DNA of 64,000 nucleotides from an actinobacterium SCGC AAA044-N04 (GTDB lineage Bacteria > Actinomycetota > Actinomycetes > Nanopelagicales > Nanopelagicaceae): NCBI GenBank assembly GCA_000378885.1, contig KB900456.1:363385-427384 (forward strand), in the 5' to 3' direction. The notes below the pieces were generated by a model. It made no database searches. It worked only from the letters and a program-made list of their open reading frames with translations, and was not told where the DNA came from. This document shows positions 8,980 through 17,420 of this stretch, one piece after another; within the stretch, counting starts at the first letter, position 1, and the number at the start of each line of letters is the position of its first letter. The translations under genes and the position numbers were made by a program.

Positions 8980-9984
8980 ATGTATCGGCGAATTCTTCCT
9001 CACGCCGTCGTGGCTCTAGCCCTGACGGTTGCTTTAGCAGCCCCTGCGCATGCCGCCCAATCTTTAGCTGAGGTGCAGGCAAAGGTGCAGTTGCTAGAAG
9101 AAGAGGCAACAACTGCGGCTGAAGGTGCACAAGAAGCAAAAGTAAAATTGATCGCACTTACTCGTACACTCAATGGCATTAAAGCAAAAGCTGCCGTTCA
9201 AGGAGAAACTCTTTCTGCCCTGCAAAAATCACTGGGAACTATTGCCATTGAGCAATACAAGGCCGGGGGACTAGGCCAATCACTTGAACTTCTCTTTTCT
9301 TCAAATCCCACCTTGTATTTGTCTTCGGCTGGAGCACTTGATGCCATTAGTCGACGCAAATCTGCTCAGTTGCGAAAATATGAAGCGGCGCAGCAACGCT
9401 TGAGTGCAACCACAATGACCGTCAATGACAAGTTGGCGTTAGTAGTTGCTGCTGAAAAGAAATTCAAAGCCCAGTCAGCAATGGCTCAAGAAAAGCTAGC
9501 CCAAGCCGAAGCCCTCCTTTCTAAGTTAACAAAAGCCGAGCGAGAGCGCTTGGCAAAATTGGCTGCAGAACAAGAGGATGCTGATCAAGCCGATTCGCAG
9601 GCTGCAGCAAGAGCTCTCTCAGGAATTTCTGGACGTGCAGGAGTTGCAATCAAATATGCACTCAAACAAATAGGTGATCGCTATGTATTTGGCGCAGCAG
9701 GTTTAGTGACATGGGACTGTTCAGGATTGACCATGCGCGCTTATCAAGCTGCAGGTGTCTCACTTCCTCATTCATCAGCGGCTCAATCGCGGATGGGTAA
9801 GAAGGTTTCACTCAATGCCCTTAAGCCAGGAGATCTACTATTTTTTGGTCGCCCAGTTTCACACGTTGGAATGTATATCGGCGGTGGAAAGATGGTTCAT
9901 GCGCCTCGTTCAGGTTCGCGTGTGAAAATCACTACAAGCGGATCTCTTGGAAGAAAACCTTTAGTTGGAGCTCGCCGTTTCTGA
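8980..9984 (+). CDS. secreted NlpC/P60 peptidoglycan endopeptidase (RipC-like)
   Basis: A 334-residue exported hydrolase that cleaves peptide stems of peptidoglycan during growth and division. A signal peptide ends near AHAA (residues 23-26). Residues 30-215 are an Ala/Glu/Lys-rich coiled coil. The NlpC/P60 domain covers about residues 220-334, with the catalytic cysteine in WDCSGLT and the histidine in VSHVGMYIG. Architecture and position next to a PimB-like gene match Mycobacterium RipC (Rv2190c). RipC is controlled by FtsEX through its coiled coil, so similar control is plausible here. The gene ends inside the start of the next reading frame (20-base overlap). Confidence 0.92.
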   Translation: MYRRILPHAVVALALTVALAAPAHAAQSLAEVQAKVQLLEEEATTAAEGAQEAKVKLIALTRTLNGIKAKAAVQGETLSALQKSLGTIAIEQYKAGGLGQSLELLFSSNPTLYLSSAGALDAISRRKSAQLRKYEAAQQRLSATTMTVNDKLALVVAAEKKFKAQSAMAQEKLAQAEALLSKLTKAERERLAKLAAEQEDADQADSQAAARALSGISGRAGVAIKYALKQIGDRYVFGAAGLVTWDCSGLTMRAYQAAGVSLPHSSAAQSRMGKKVSLNALKPGDLLFFGRPVSHVGMYIGGGKMVHAPRSGSRVKITTSGSLGRKPLVGARRF

Positions 9985-11116
9985 GAAAACTCTCTTTGTA
10001 ACTAATGATTTTGGTCCACGGGCCGGGGGAATCGAAACCTTCATCATTGGTTTAATTGAACGTCTACCAAAATCGAGCATTATTGTTTACACATCTGCCC
10101 AGGAAAATACTGATGCCTATGATGGGCAATGGCTCAGTGATTTTGGTGTTGAAGTTATTAGAGATCGCACGAAAATCCTGCTCCCAACACCTAGGGTTAA
10201 TCGCGCAGCTGCCAGAATTGTTAAGCAAAGAGGAATCAAGACGGTGGCTTTTGGAGCAGCTGCGCCTCTGGCGTGGATGTCACCAACTCTGCGCAAGGCT
10301 GGAGCACAGCGCATAGTTGCCCTGACCCATGGACATGAAGTGTGGTGGGCAAAGGTTTTTCCATTTAACTTGATTATGCGACGCATTGGATCGACTACTA
10401 ATGCTTTGACATACCTGGGTGAATTTACTCGTACAGCTATTTCACAATCACTCACATCTAAAAGCGCAGCTTCAATGCAAAAAATAGCACCAGGAATTGA
10501 TGTTGAGCATTTCATGCCTATAGATGCATCACCTTTGCGTCAATCATTGGGCTTAAGTGATAAGAAAGTCATCGTTAGCGTGGGCCGTCTGGTCCATCGC
10601 AAGGGTCAGGATTTCCTTATTGAATCTATGCCGCAGATTCTTCAAAGCGTTCCAGAGGCCCACCTTTTACTCGTCGGACAAGGTCCTTATAGATCTCATT
10701 TAGAGAAATTAGTCGCAAAGCATTCACTGCAGAAAAATATAACTTTCATTGGTCGCATTCAATATAAAGATCTTCCTGGCTATATCTGTGTGGGAGATAT
10801 TTTTGCGATGCCCTCTAGGTCGCGTTTTGCTGGTTTAGAGGTTGAAGGTTTAGGAATTGTCTATCTTGAAGCAAGTGCATGTGGCTTACCTGTTATTGCG
10901 GGTGCATCTGGCGGTGCACCGGATGCAGTCATAGAAGGCGTGACAGGTTATGTCGTTGAAGGCACTGATACCAAACAAATTGCGCAAAGAGCGATTGAAT
11001 TGTTAAAGGATGAAAACCTGAGAGGCACCATGGGTAGTGCAGGACGTGCCTGGATTGAAAAGGAATGGCGCTGGCAGATTTGGGCTACAAAGTTCTCGCA
11101 ACTACTTGCTGGATAA
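9965..11116 (+). CDS. pimB: GDP-mannose-dependent phosphatidylinositol mannosyltransferase (PimB type, GT4)
   Basis: A 383-residue GT-B glycosyltransferase that transfers mannose from GDP-mannose onto phosphatidylinositol monomannoside at the inner face of the membrane. The N-terminal TNDFGPRAGGIETF segment and the LTHGHEVWWAK segment closely match the mycobacterial PimB' family. The donor-binding E-x7-E motif lies in the GLGIVYLEASACG region near residues 290-305. The start is a TTG overlapping the preceding gene by 20 bases; no better in-frame start was found. With ino1 at 20.8 kb and the PlsC enzymes, it implies PIM glycolipids in the envelope. Confidence 0.88.
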   Translation: MELAVSEKTLFVTNDFGPRAGGIETFIIGLIERLPKSSIIVYTSAQENTDAYDGQWLSDFGVEVIRDRTKILLPTPRVNRAAARIVKQRGIKTVAFGAAAPLAWMSPTLRKAGAQRIVALTHGHEVWWAKVFPFNLIMRRIGSTTNALTYLGEFTRTAISQSLTSKSAASMQKIAPGIDVEHFMPIDASPLRQSLGLSDKKVIVSVGRLVHRKGQDFLIESMPQILQSVPEAHLLLVGQGPYRSHLEKLVAKHSLQKNITFIGRIQYKDLPGYICVGDIFAMPSRSRFAGLEVEGLGIVYLEASACGLPVIAGASGGAPDAVIEGVTGYVVEGTDTKQIAQRAIELLKDENLRGTMGSAGRAWIEKEWRWQIWATKFSQLLAG

Positions 11117-11710
11117 GCCTTGCTCGTGCATGGCGTGAATTGCTGCAGTTCGATTAGTAACCTCTAATTTCCTATAGATGGAGGCTAAATGCGTTTTCAC
11201 TGTGGCAGGACTTATAAACAAGCTCTTGGAAATCTGAGCAGTAGTTTGACCTTGTTTTAGCTGGGCTAGAAGATCAAATTCTCGGGCAGTTAAAGCATTA
11301 TGGGTGCGGCTGAAAACTTTCTCTAAACCCTGGGCGCTAAAGCTTAAAGGAGCGATAAGGCTGTGCTTGATCGCTGCAACTAACACTGGAATAGGTTCGG
11401 ATTTAGAAACAAAGGCACTGGCACCAACTTTCATTGCCGCACGTTTGTAATTATCGTGCTCATTAAGTGTTAAGACAACAATTGCAATATCTTGCGAAAT
11501 GCTTCGAATCCAACTTACAAGTTCAAAGCCACTACCATCTGGCAAGTTAATATCAACTGTAATGACATCTGGTTGAAAAGTTGTGATTACAGTCCGAGCC
11601 TGGGCTATGGAGCAAGCTTCAAATATTTCATTGAAACCTTCATGTGTAAGGGCACGCTTTAAACCCTCGCGCACAAGGGCGTGGTCATCAACGATAAGTA
11701 ATCTATTCAT
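11102..11710 (-). CDS. NarL/LuxR-family response regulator
   Basis: A 202-residue two-component regulator. The receiver domain covers residues 1-120, with acidic pair D8-D9, phospho-acceptor D53 (TVDINLPDG), a conserved threonine in VVLTLNEHD, and the KSEP lysine. The GerE-type helix-turn-helix covers about residues 138-200 (LTAREFDLLAQLKQGQT, then SPATVKTHLASIYRKL). It overlaps the upstream kinase gene by ATGA and therefore belongs to the fadD-kinase-regulator operon. Targets are unknown. The 3' end overlaps the pimB end by 15 bases. Confidence 0.92.
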   Translation of the reverse strand: MNRLLIVDDHALVREGLKRALTHEGFNEIFEACSIAQARTVITTFQPDVITVDINLPDGSGFELVSWIRSISQDIAIVVLTLNEHDNYKRAAMKVGASAFVSKSEPIPVLVAAIKHSLIAPLSFSAQGLEKVFSRTHNALTAREFDLLAQLKQGQTTAQISKSLFISPATVKTHLASIYRKLEVTNRTAAIHAMHEQGLSSK

Positions 11711-12189
11711 GGCCTGTGCAAGTCCAGTGAAATTGCCACATTTGTTCCGGTGAAATCAGATTGAACATTGAGTTGGCCACCCAGTGCATCTATGCGCTCA
11801 GTCATTCCTTGTAATCCATAGTGACTCACTTTCTCTTGAGCTCCACCAATTCCGTTGTCCTTAAAGGTGATCTCTAGATGAGTGGCTAGCGAATGCTCGG
11901 CAACATTGCTAATAATTTCATCAAAAACCTTGTTGAGTTCATAAGTCAACTCAGGTTGAGATCTAAGAAGTTCTTGATCATTATGATTTGCACGAAGCTC
12001 AAATATTTCACTCCGGACTTTCTCAATCAGAGCATTAACATCAAAGCGCACTGAACGTAATCCCGCACGTTTAGTCTCATCGGTCTCTTGAAACAACAAA
12101 GCATCTAACCCATAGCCCAACCCCACGAGATCTTGGGCTATGCCATCGTGGAGCTCTTGTGCGAGTTTTACCCGCTGTGTAAGGCTCAC
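11707..12189 (-). CDS. minimal HisKA_3-type sensor histidine kinase
   Basis: A very small NarX/DesK-type kinase of about 160 residues. The dimerisation helix has the H-box QELHDGIAQD with phospho-acceptor H14. The ATPase domain shows an N-box-like DEIISNVAEHS, a G1 box DNGIGG, GLQGMTERI, and a final GTNVAISL. No sensor domain or transmembrane helix is present. The stretch between the N-box strand and the DNG box looks shorter than usual by about one beta hairpin. The GTG at 12189, 4 bases after the fadD stop, is preferred to an upstream in-frame start at 12246 inside fadD. Signal input presumably comes from a partner protein or a cytosolic ligand. Confidence 0.78.
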   Translation of the reverse strand: MSLTQRVKLAQELHDGIAQDLVGLGYGLDALLFQETDETKRAGLRSVRFDVNALIEKVRSEIFELRANHNDQELLRSQPELTYELNKVFDEIISNVAEHSLATHLEITFKDNGIGGAQEKVSHYGLQGMTERIDALGGQLNVQSDFTGTNVAISLDLHRP

Positions 12190-12193
12190 ATAA

Positions 12194-13984
12194 TTACTTT
12201 GTGAAGAGTTGGTCAATCTCCTTTGCGAATTCCTTCGCAACGACATGTCGCTTAACTGAGAGCTTTTGAGTCAAGTGCCCACCAGCGATTGTGAAATCTG
12301 TAGTCAAAATAGTGAACTTACGAATTGATTCCGCGCGACTTACGGCTTTATTGGCATCATCAACGGCAGTTTGAATAACTGCAATCAGATCGGGATCATT
12401 GGCAAGGTCAGCCATAGACGCGCCATCCTTCTTATGGTTTGTCACCCATGCCTTGAGTGCATCCTGATCAATTGTTACAAGAGCTGCAATGAATGGTTGG
12501 TTATCGCCAACGACCATGCACTGGCTGACTAGTGGATGTGCACGCAAGCGATCTTCAAGCACAGCTGGTGCAACGTTCTTGCCACCGGCAGTAACAATGA
12601 GTTCCTTCTTGCGTCCCACGATATAGAGGAAGCCTTCATCATCGAGTTTTCCAAGATCACCTGTTCTAAACCAGCGCTCTGAGTCGAAAACTTCAGCGTT
12701 AGCGGCATCATTTTGCCAATATCCACGCATCACAATTGCTCCACGGATTAACACTTCGCCATCTTCTGCAATCTTGATAGAAGTTCCAGGAATTGGGCGA
12801 CCTACTGAACCAACGCGATGTGCACCAGTTAAGTTCAACGTTGCACCCGCAGTTGTTTCGGTTAATCCGTAACCTTCTAAAATTGTTATTCCAGCACCGC
12901 GATAGAAGTGGCCCAAACGCGCACCCAGTGGTGCACCGCCAGAGATTGCAGCTTCAACGCGTCCACCCATACCTGCGCGAATCTTTGAGTAAACCAACTT
13001 GTCAAAGAGAGCGTGCTGAAGAGTAAGAAGTGGGGAAATGCCCTTCTTATCCATTGCTTCTGAATAGGCAATTGCAACATCTGCTGCCTTCTTAAAAATC
13101 TTTCCTTTGCCAGCAGCTTCGGCGCGTGCTTCTGCGCCGTTATAAATCTTTTCAAAAATGCGAGGAACAGCTAAAACGAAAGTAGGTTTAAATGAGGCTA
13201 AATCAAATGGGAGTCGCCCAACTGGGTCGCTGCAGTGAGCAAGATGTAAGCCTGCATTAATTGCACCAATTTGAACCATACGACCAAAGACGTGAGCCAC
13301 AGGTAAGAACAACAATGTTGATCCACCTGGCTTTAGGAATAGATCACTTGCACCTTGAACAACATTTCCGCACTCAGCTAAAAAGTTGCCATGTGTGAGT
13401 GAAACACCCTTAGGTTTTCCAGTTGTTCCTGATGTATAAATAAGTGTGGCCAATGTATCTGGCCCAAGTGCTGCGCGGCGGCGCTCAATTTCATCATCTG
13501 AAACTTGAGCACCTGCATTGCGAAGAACCGTAAGAACATCTTCAGTCATTACCCAGACATGTTTGGTGTGAGAAGGTTGAACAGTTTGCACCAATTCGCG
13601 CAGTGCTGGAGTTTCAACAATGATGCCCACAGTTGCAGAGTCGTTGAGAATCCAATCAATCTGCTCTGCAGAAGATGTGTCGTAGATAGGAACAACGACA
13701 GCTCCTGTATACCAAATAGCAAAATCAAGAATGGTCCACTCATAACGGGTGCGGGCCATAATTGCCACGCGATCACCAATTTGAATACCTGCAGCGATTA
13801 ATCCCTTGGCTGTTGCTCGGACTTCCTCATCAACTTCACGGGCGGTAACGCTTTGCCATCCATCGCCCAGTGGACGAGACATGGTGATGCGCTCTGGCTC
13901 AAACCAAGCGCGTTCAGCAATCAGATTTGTCAGATTGCCAGCAGTAGCTGAAGGGACGAGGGCAGGAGTTGTGACTTCATTCAT
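12194..13984 (-). CDS. fadD: long-chain fatty-acid CoA ligase (FadD15-like)
   Basis: A 596-residue AMP-forming acyl-CoA synthetase that activates fatty acids with ATP and CoA. The P-loop-like AMP motif is IYTSGTTGKPKGV near residue 190. GYGLTETTAG lies near residue 370, the RTGDLG motif near residue 440 and GRKKELIV soon after. Its place beside pimB and the NlpC/P60 gene matches the Mycobacterium fadD15 neighbourhood. It leads an operon with a short kinase and a response regulator, which hints that the pair responds to membrane or fatty-acid state (inference). A leaderless -10 lies 7 bases upstream. Confidence 0.93.
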   Translation of the reverse strand: MNEVTTPALVPSATAGNLTNLIAERAWFEPERITMSRPLGDGWQSVTAREVDEEVRATAKGLIAAGIQIGDRVAIMARTRYEWTILDFAIWYTGAVVVPIYDTSSAEQIDWILNDSATVGIIVETPALRELVQTVQPSHTKHVWVMTEDVLTVLRNAGAQVSDDEIERRRAALGPDTLATLIYTSGTTGKPKGVSLTHGNFLAECGNVVQGASDLFLKPGGSTLLFLPVAHVFGRMVQIGAINAGLHLAHCSDPVGRLPFDLASFKPTFVLAVPRIFEKIYNGAEARAEAAGKGKIFKKAADVAIAYSEAMDKKGISPLLTLQHALFDKLVYSKIRAGMGGRVEAAISGGAPLGARLGHFYRGAGITILEGYGLTETTAGATLNLTGAHRVGSVGRPIPGTSIKIAEDGEVLIRGAIVMRGYWQNDAANAEVFDSERWFRTGDLGKLDDEGFLYIVGRKKELIVTAGGKNVAPAVLEDRLRAHPLVSQCMVVGDNQPFIAALVTIDQDALKAWVTNHKKDGASMADLANDPDLIAVIQTAVDDANKAVSRAESIRKFTILTTDFTIAGGHLTQKLSVKRHVVAKEFAKEIDQLFTK

Positions 13985-13991
13985 GGGGCTA

Positions 13992-13997
13992 ACGCTA
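13992..13997 (-). promoter_or_regulatory. -10 element for the fadD operon
   Basis: TAGCGT with 7 bases to the ATG at 13984. It is divergent from the SRPBCC promoter 29 bases away. Confidence 0.5.
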
Positions 13998-14026
13998 GCG
14001 TGAGAAATATGAAATACGGAAGAGGG

Positions 14027-14032
14027 TAACCT
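14027..14032 (+). promoter_or_regulatory. -10 element for the SRPBCC gene
   Basis: TAACCT with 6 bases to the ATG at 14039. It decides that start over the in-frame TTG at 14033. Confidence 0.5.
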
Positions 14033-14038
14033 TTGCCC

Positions 14039-14476
14039 ATGAGCGATTTGAGCAGTTCAACAATTACGATCGATGCCCCCATAGCCGATGTCCAGAGCGC
14101 ACTTTTTGCCCTCGACCAATATCCAACCTGGTCAAGTGCAATCAAAGCCAGCGAAGTCGTTGCAAGTGATGACCAGGGACGTGCCACTAAGGTCAAAATG
14201 ACTATTGATGCGGGCATGATGAAAGATCGCGTTATTTTAGATTACGACTGGAGCCAAGCTCCGGCGCAACTTTCATTCTCATTAGATGATGCAGATCTAC
14301 TCACTGGCATGGATGGTTCGTATTCCATTAAGGCAATTGATGAAGACACTACTCAAGTTACCTATGAATTAGGTGTTTCTCTTTCAATGCCAATTCCAGC
14401 AATGATGCGTCAAAAGGCGGAAAAGACAACTATTGATCAAGCACTATCCCAACTTAAAGCTGCGCTAGAAGCTTAA
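14039..14476 (+). CDS. SRPBCC (START/polyketide-cyclase-like) family protein
   Basis: A 145-residue helix-grip protein with a deep hydrophobic pocket predicted by family. The N-terminal STITIDAPIADVQSALFAL strand-helix and the LDQYPTWSSAI segment are typical. The long C-terminal helix closes the pocket. Members bind lipids or other hydrophobic ligands; the ligand here is unknown. An SRPBCC gene next to fadD is also seen in Mycobacterium (Rv2185c beside fadD15), so a role in lipid handling is plausible. It is followed 10 bases later by glucokinase. Confidence 0.8.
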   Translation: MSDLSSSTITIDAPIADVQSALFALDQYPTWSSAIKASEVVASDDQGRATKVKMTIDAGMMKDRVILDYDWSQAPAQLSFSLDDADLLTGMDGSYSIKAIDEDTTQVTYELGVSLSMPIPAMMRQKAEKTTIDQALSQLKAALEA

Positions 14477-14479
14477 TCT
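14474..14479 (+). promoter_or_regulatory. possible -10 element for glk
   Basis: TAATCT overlapping the TAA stop of the SRPBCC gene, with 7 bases to the ATG at 14487. glk may also be read through from upstream. Confidence 0.4.
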
Positions 14480-14486
14480 CACACTC

Positions 14487-15431
14487 ATGTCATTAACAAT
14501 CGGTATTGATGTTGGCGGAACAAAGGTTCTGGGCGGCGTTGTTGATGAATCTGGAAAAGTTCTCACAACTGCCAGAAAGGACACACCACGCCAAGGTGGC
14601 AGTGCGCTAACACAAACGATTGCCGATGTTGCTAAAGAATTACTTGCACAACACTCTGTTTCATCAGTAGGAGTCTCAGCTGCAGGTTTTGTTTCTTCAG
14701 ACCGAAAGACAATGCTGGCAACTCCAAACATCGCTGACTGGAATGGCGTTGATTTGGATGGTCAGCTCACCAAACTTATTGGACTTCCTGTTGTTATTGA
14801 AAATGATGCAAATGCAGCCGCATGGGGTGAAGCAAAGTTTGGTGCAGGTAAAAACCAAGATCACATGATGATGCTTACGGTGGGAACCGGCATTGGAGGA
14901 GGCATTGTTGTTAACGGTGCGCTCTATCGCGGCGCATATGGAATCGCTGCTGAGTTTGGACACATGCGAGTTGTTCCTGACGGTCATATCTGTGGCTGCG
15001 GTGCACGTGGTTGTTTTGAACAATACGCATCAGGCAATGCATTACTTCGCCACGCACGCGAAGCGATTAACGCCAGTCCTGAAGTTGCCCGCAATTTACT
15101 CTCACGCGGAGACGGCACTGTGGCTGGGCTAACCGGTCAAGCAATTACTGAAGCGGCCCGTGATGGTGATCCTGTGGCACTAGCTGCATTCAACACAACT
15201 GGCCAGTGGTTAGGTGCCGGTATTGCATCACTATCTGTTCTACTCGATCCAGCTTGCGTGGTTATCGGCGGGGGAGTAATTGATGCAGGTGAGATTTTAT
15301 TAAAACCAACACGTGAATCTCTAGAGCGCAATATGCCTTTTGCTGGCAAACATCCTTATCCGAAGATAATTGCGGCGCAGTTAGGTAATGAAGCCGGTCT
15401 TGTTGGGGTTGCCGACTTAGCTAGAAGTTAA
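14487..15431 (+). CDS. glk: ROK-family glucokinase
   Basis: A 314-residue sugar kinase that phosphorylates glucose with ATP, or polyphosphate in some relatives. The ATP-binding DVGGTK motif lies at residues 8-13, the sugar-binding ENDANAAAWGE segment near 100-110, and the ROK zinc motif CGCGARGC-FE near 165-175. The length is normal. No regulatory DNA-binding domain is present, so it is an enzyme and not a ROK repressor. Its stop shares four bases with the convergent oxidoreductase stop. Confidence 0.92.
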   Translation: MSLTIGIDVGGTKVLGGVVDESGKVLTTARKDTPRQGGSALTQTIADVAKELLAQHSVSSVGVSAAGFVSSDRKTMLATPNIADWNGVDLDGQLTKLIGLPVVIENDANAAAWGEAKFGAGKNQDHMMMLTVGTGIGGGIVVNGALYRGAYGIAAEFGHMRVVPDGHICGCGARGCFEQYASGNALLRHAREAINASPEVARNLLSRGDGTVAGLTGQAITEAARDGDPVALAAFNTTGQWLGAGIASLSVLLDPACVVIGGGVIDAGEILLKPTRESLERNMPFAGKHPYPKIIAAQLGNEAGLVGVADLARS

Positions 15432-16411
15432 TTCTCAAATGGGTATTTCAACCCAATTTGAGAGCGCACGTTATCCATAATCTCCAGGATCGCAATGGTG
15501 TCTGCCCACGTAAGAATCGCAGATTCTTTAGCCCCGCTTTTAACTACTCGGGCAAATTCAACTGCCTGTTCACGCAGTCCATGACCTTTGTAGTCAGATG
15601 GATACTCAGTAACAGTTCCGTCAAAAAGGGTAAGACGCATGGAAGTTGGGTTATAAAAAGTTCTATCAATCTCAAGATATCCATCAAGGCCTGCAATAAC
15701 TGCCGTGCAAGGTGTCTGCACAACCATTGTTGTGTTCAAAATAGCTTGGGCCCCATGGGGGTAATTAAAAATCATTGAGGTCTGAGCATCAACGCCTTTT
15801 TCTGTGAGCACCGCAGATGAAGTGATTGACTGAGGAACTCCTAAAATCATATGTGCAAATGAAATTGGGTATATTCCAAGATCAAGCAACGCTCCACCTG
15901 CAAGTGAAGGCTCCACAAGGCGCGGAATGTTTTGATCAGCTAAGCGCTGTCCGTGATCTGCGTGAATCGTCGTGATCTGTCCTAAAACTCCACTTGCAAC
16001 AATTTCGCGAATCTTTGCATAGTGAGGTAAAAACCGTGCCCACATCGCTTCCATTAGCGCGACATCATTTGCCTTTGCGGCTGCAACCATTTCTTTTGCT
16101 TCTGCAGCATTTACCGCAAAAGGCTTCTCACACAGAACCGGTTTGCCAGCATTGAGTGCTGCAATCACATTCTCTTTATGTAATGGGTGTGGAACTGCGA
16201 CATAAATGGCATCAATATTTGGATCGTTGAGTAAATCCTCATAGCTTCCATAAGCTTTTGCACCTGGAAAATTTGCAACAAAGTTTTGAGCCTTCTCTAG
16301 GTTTCTAGACCCAACTGCAGCAATTGTGTGCTCATCTAGAAAGGCAATGTCAGTTGCAAAGGCACGTGCAATTCCACCAGTACCAATGATTCCCCAATTA
16401 AATTGACTCAT
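15428..16411 (-). CDS. Gfo/Idh/MocA-family NAD(P)-dependent oxidoreductase
   Basis: A 327-residue dehydrogenase with an N-terminal Rossmann domain (WGIIGTGGIARAFA) and the family lysine in GKPVLCEKPFA near residue 95. The C-terminal alpha/beta domain carries the substrate pocket (LGIYPISFAHM, with a D-x3-Y-type pattern). Family members oxidise or isomerise sugars and inositols, but the substrate is not determinable here. The ATG overlaps the end of the small gene upstream by ATGA, so the two are cotranscribed. Confidence 0.87.
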   Translation of the reverse strand: MSQFNWGIIGTGGIARAFATDIAFLDEHTIAAVGSRNLEKAQNFVANFPGAKAYGSYEDLLNDPNIDAIYVAVPHPLHKENVIAALNAGKPVLCEKPFAVNAAEAKEMVAAAKANDVALMEAMWARFLPHYAKIREIVASGVLGQITTIHADHGQRLADQNIPRLVEPSLAGGALLDLGIYPISFAHMILGVPQSITSSAVLTEKGVDAQTSMIFNYPHGAQAILNTTMVVQTPCTAVIAGLDGYLEIDRTFYNPTSMRLTLFDGTVTEYPSDYKGHGLREQAVEFARVVKSGAKESAILTWADTIAILEIMDNVRSQIGLKYPFEN

Positions 16412-16674
16412 AGCGTTGCTCCATCATCTTCGTGGTAACCACGATTAAACCAACGATTGACTGCGCGCTTAATCGCGCGCCACATCGCACGTGGTGATTG
16501 TCGTGGGGGATTGGGTGGGATAAACCGATGTGTGTCTTGTCGTGCATCTAGTTCATCTAGATAGGTTGTTGGTGCAGATTCATCCAGGGACAGGCCAGAG
16601 ACTATGGAATCAAATTCGCTACGAATAAGTTCCTCTTCATCGAACTCATCAGGGCCTGGACGGGGATTGCTCAC
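16408..16674 (-). CDS. small hypothetical protein, acidic N terminus and basic C terminus
   Basis: An 88-residue protein with no recognised family. The first 50 residues are strongly acidic (DEFDEEELIRSEFD) and proline-bearing. Residues 60-80 form a basic amphipathic stretch (RAMWRAIKRAVNRWFNRG), possibly a membrane-surface or nucleic-acid-binding helix. It starts with GTG and overlaps the oxidoreductase start by ATGA. A CACTAT sequence 6 bases upstream could be a weak leaderless promoter. The tight coupling makes it likely to be a real gene. Confidence 0.65.
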   Translation of the reverse strand: MSNPRPGPDEFDEEELIRSEFDSIVSGLSLDESAPTTYLDELDARQDTHRFIPPNPPRQSPRAMWRAIKRAVNRWFNRGYHEDDGATL

Positions 16675-16706
16675 CCTCAGATAGTGTCATATCTGGCAAT
16701 AGCCAC

Positions 16707-16712
16707 TAAATT
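16707..16712 (+). promoter_or_regulatory. -10 element for plsC-like gene
   Basis: TAAATT with 6 bases to the GTG at 16719. Confidence 0.5.
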
Positions 16713-16718
16713 AGACCC

Positions 16719-17420
16719 GTGTTCAACAACCTGCCGTATGGAACTTTGCGTGCGTTCCTGACGCCCTTTTTGATGGCAGGCTTTCGTCCCAAAGTTAAAG
16801 GCCTTCGCAATGTTCCAGCAAAAGGTCCAGTCATCATCGCCTCCAACCACCTATCATTTAGCGATTCCATCTTTATGCCTTTGGTAGTTCCACGAAAAGT
16901 TACCTTCTTAGCAAAAAGTGAATACTTCACTTCACCTGGGCCTAAAGGTCTTTTAAAGAAGTTAACCTTCATCGCCCTTGGCCAAGTTCCAGTGGATCGC
17001 TCAGGTGGACGGCGAAGCGAAGCTGCCCTGATTACTGGATTGAAAGTTTTGGCAGAAGGAGATTGCCTAGGAATTTATCCAGAAGGCACCCGCTCACCCG
17101 ATGGTCGCCTCTATAAAGGTCGCACAGGAATTGCCCGCCTAGCAATTGAATCTGGAGCACCAGTCATTCCTGTGGCAATGTCTAACACAGACAAAATTCA
17201 GCCCACAGGAAAAGTGATTCCGAATCTTCACCGTGTGGGAATGCAATTTGGAAAGCCCATGTATTTCGATGGTGATTCAACAGATCTGCTCTATCTGCGC
17301 GATGTGACTGATCAAATTATGAACGTCATTCAAGCTATGTCAGGCCAAGAATATGTTGATACATATGCACCAAAGAAATCAAAGCCTGATGATATTAATG
17401 TTGCCGGCGAAGAAGACTAA
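16719..17420 (+). CDS. 1-acyl-sn-glycerol-3-phosphate acyltransferase (PlsC-like)
   Basis: A 233-residue membrane-associated acyltransferase that forms phosphatidic acid or acylates a related lipid. The catalytic NHLSFSD (H-x4-D) motif lies near residue 46 and the glycerol-phosphate-binding YPEGTRSPDG motif near residue 125. The gene starts with GTG directly after a leaderless -10. A second paralogue lies at 31.2 kb. An acyltransferase in the fadD/pimB neighbourhood is also found in Mycobacterium (Rv2182c). The C-terminal tail is hydrophilic. The stop shares four bases with the next convergent gene. Confidence 0.9.
   Translation: MFNNLPYGTLRAFLTPFLMAGFRPKVKGLRNVPAKGPVIIASNHLSFSDSIFMPLVVPRKVTFLAKSEYFTSPGPKGLLKKLTFIALGQVPVDRSGGRRSEAALITGLKVLAEGDCLGIYPEGTRSPDGRLYKGRTGIARLAIESGAPVIPVAMSNTDKIQPTGKVIPNLHRVGMQFGKPMYFDGDSTDLLYLRDVTDQIMNVIQAMSGQEYVDTYAPKKSKPDDINVAGEED

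Noticed and set aside
11707..12246. Kinase start at 12246 overlapping fadD by 53 bases
   Set aside because: The GTG at 12189, four bases after the fadD stop, fits operon spacing and family N termini better.
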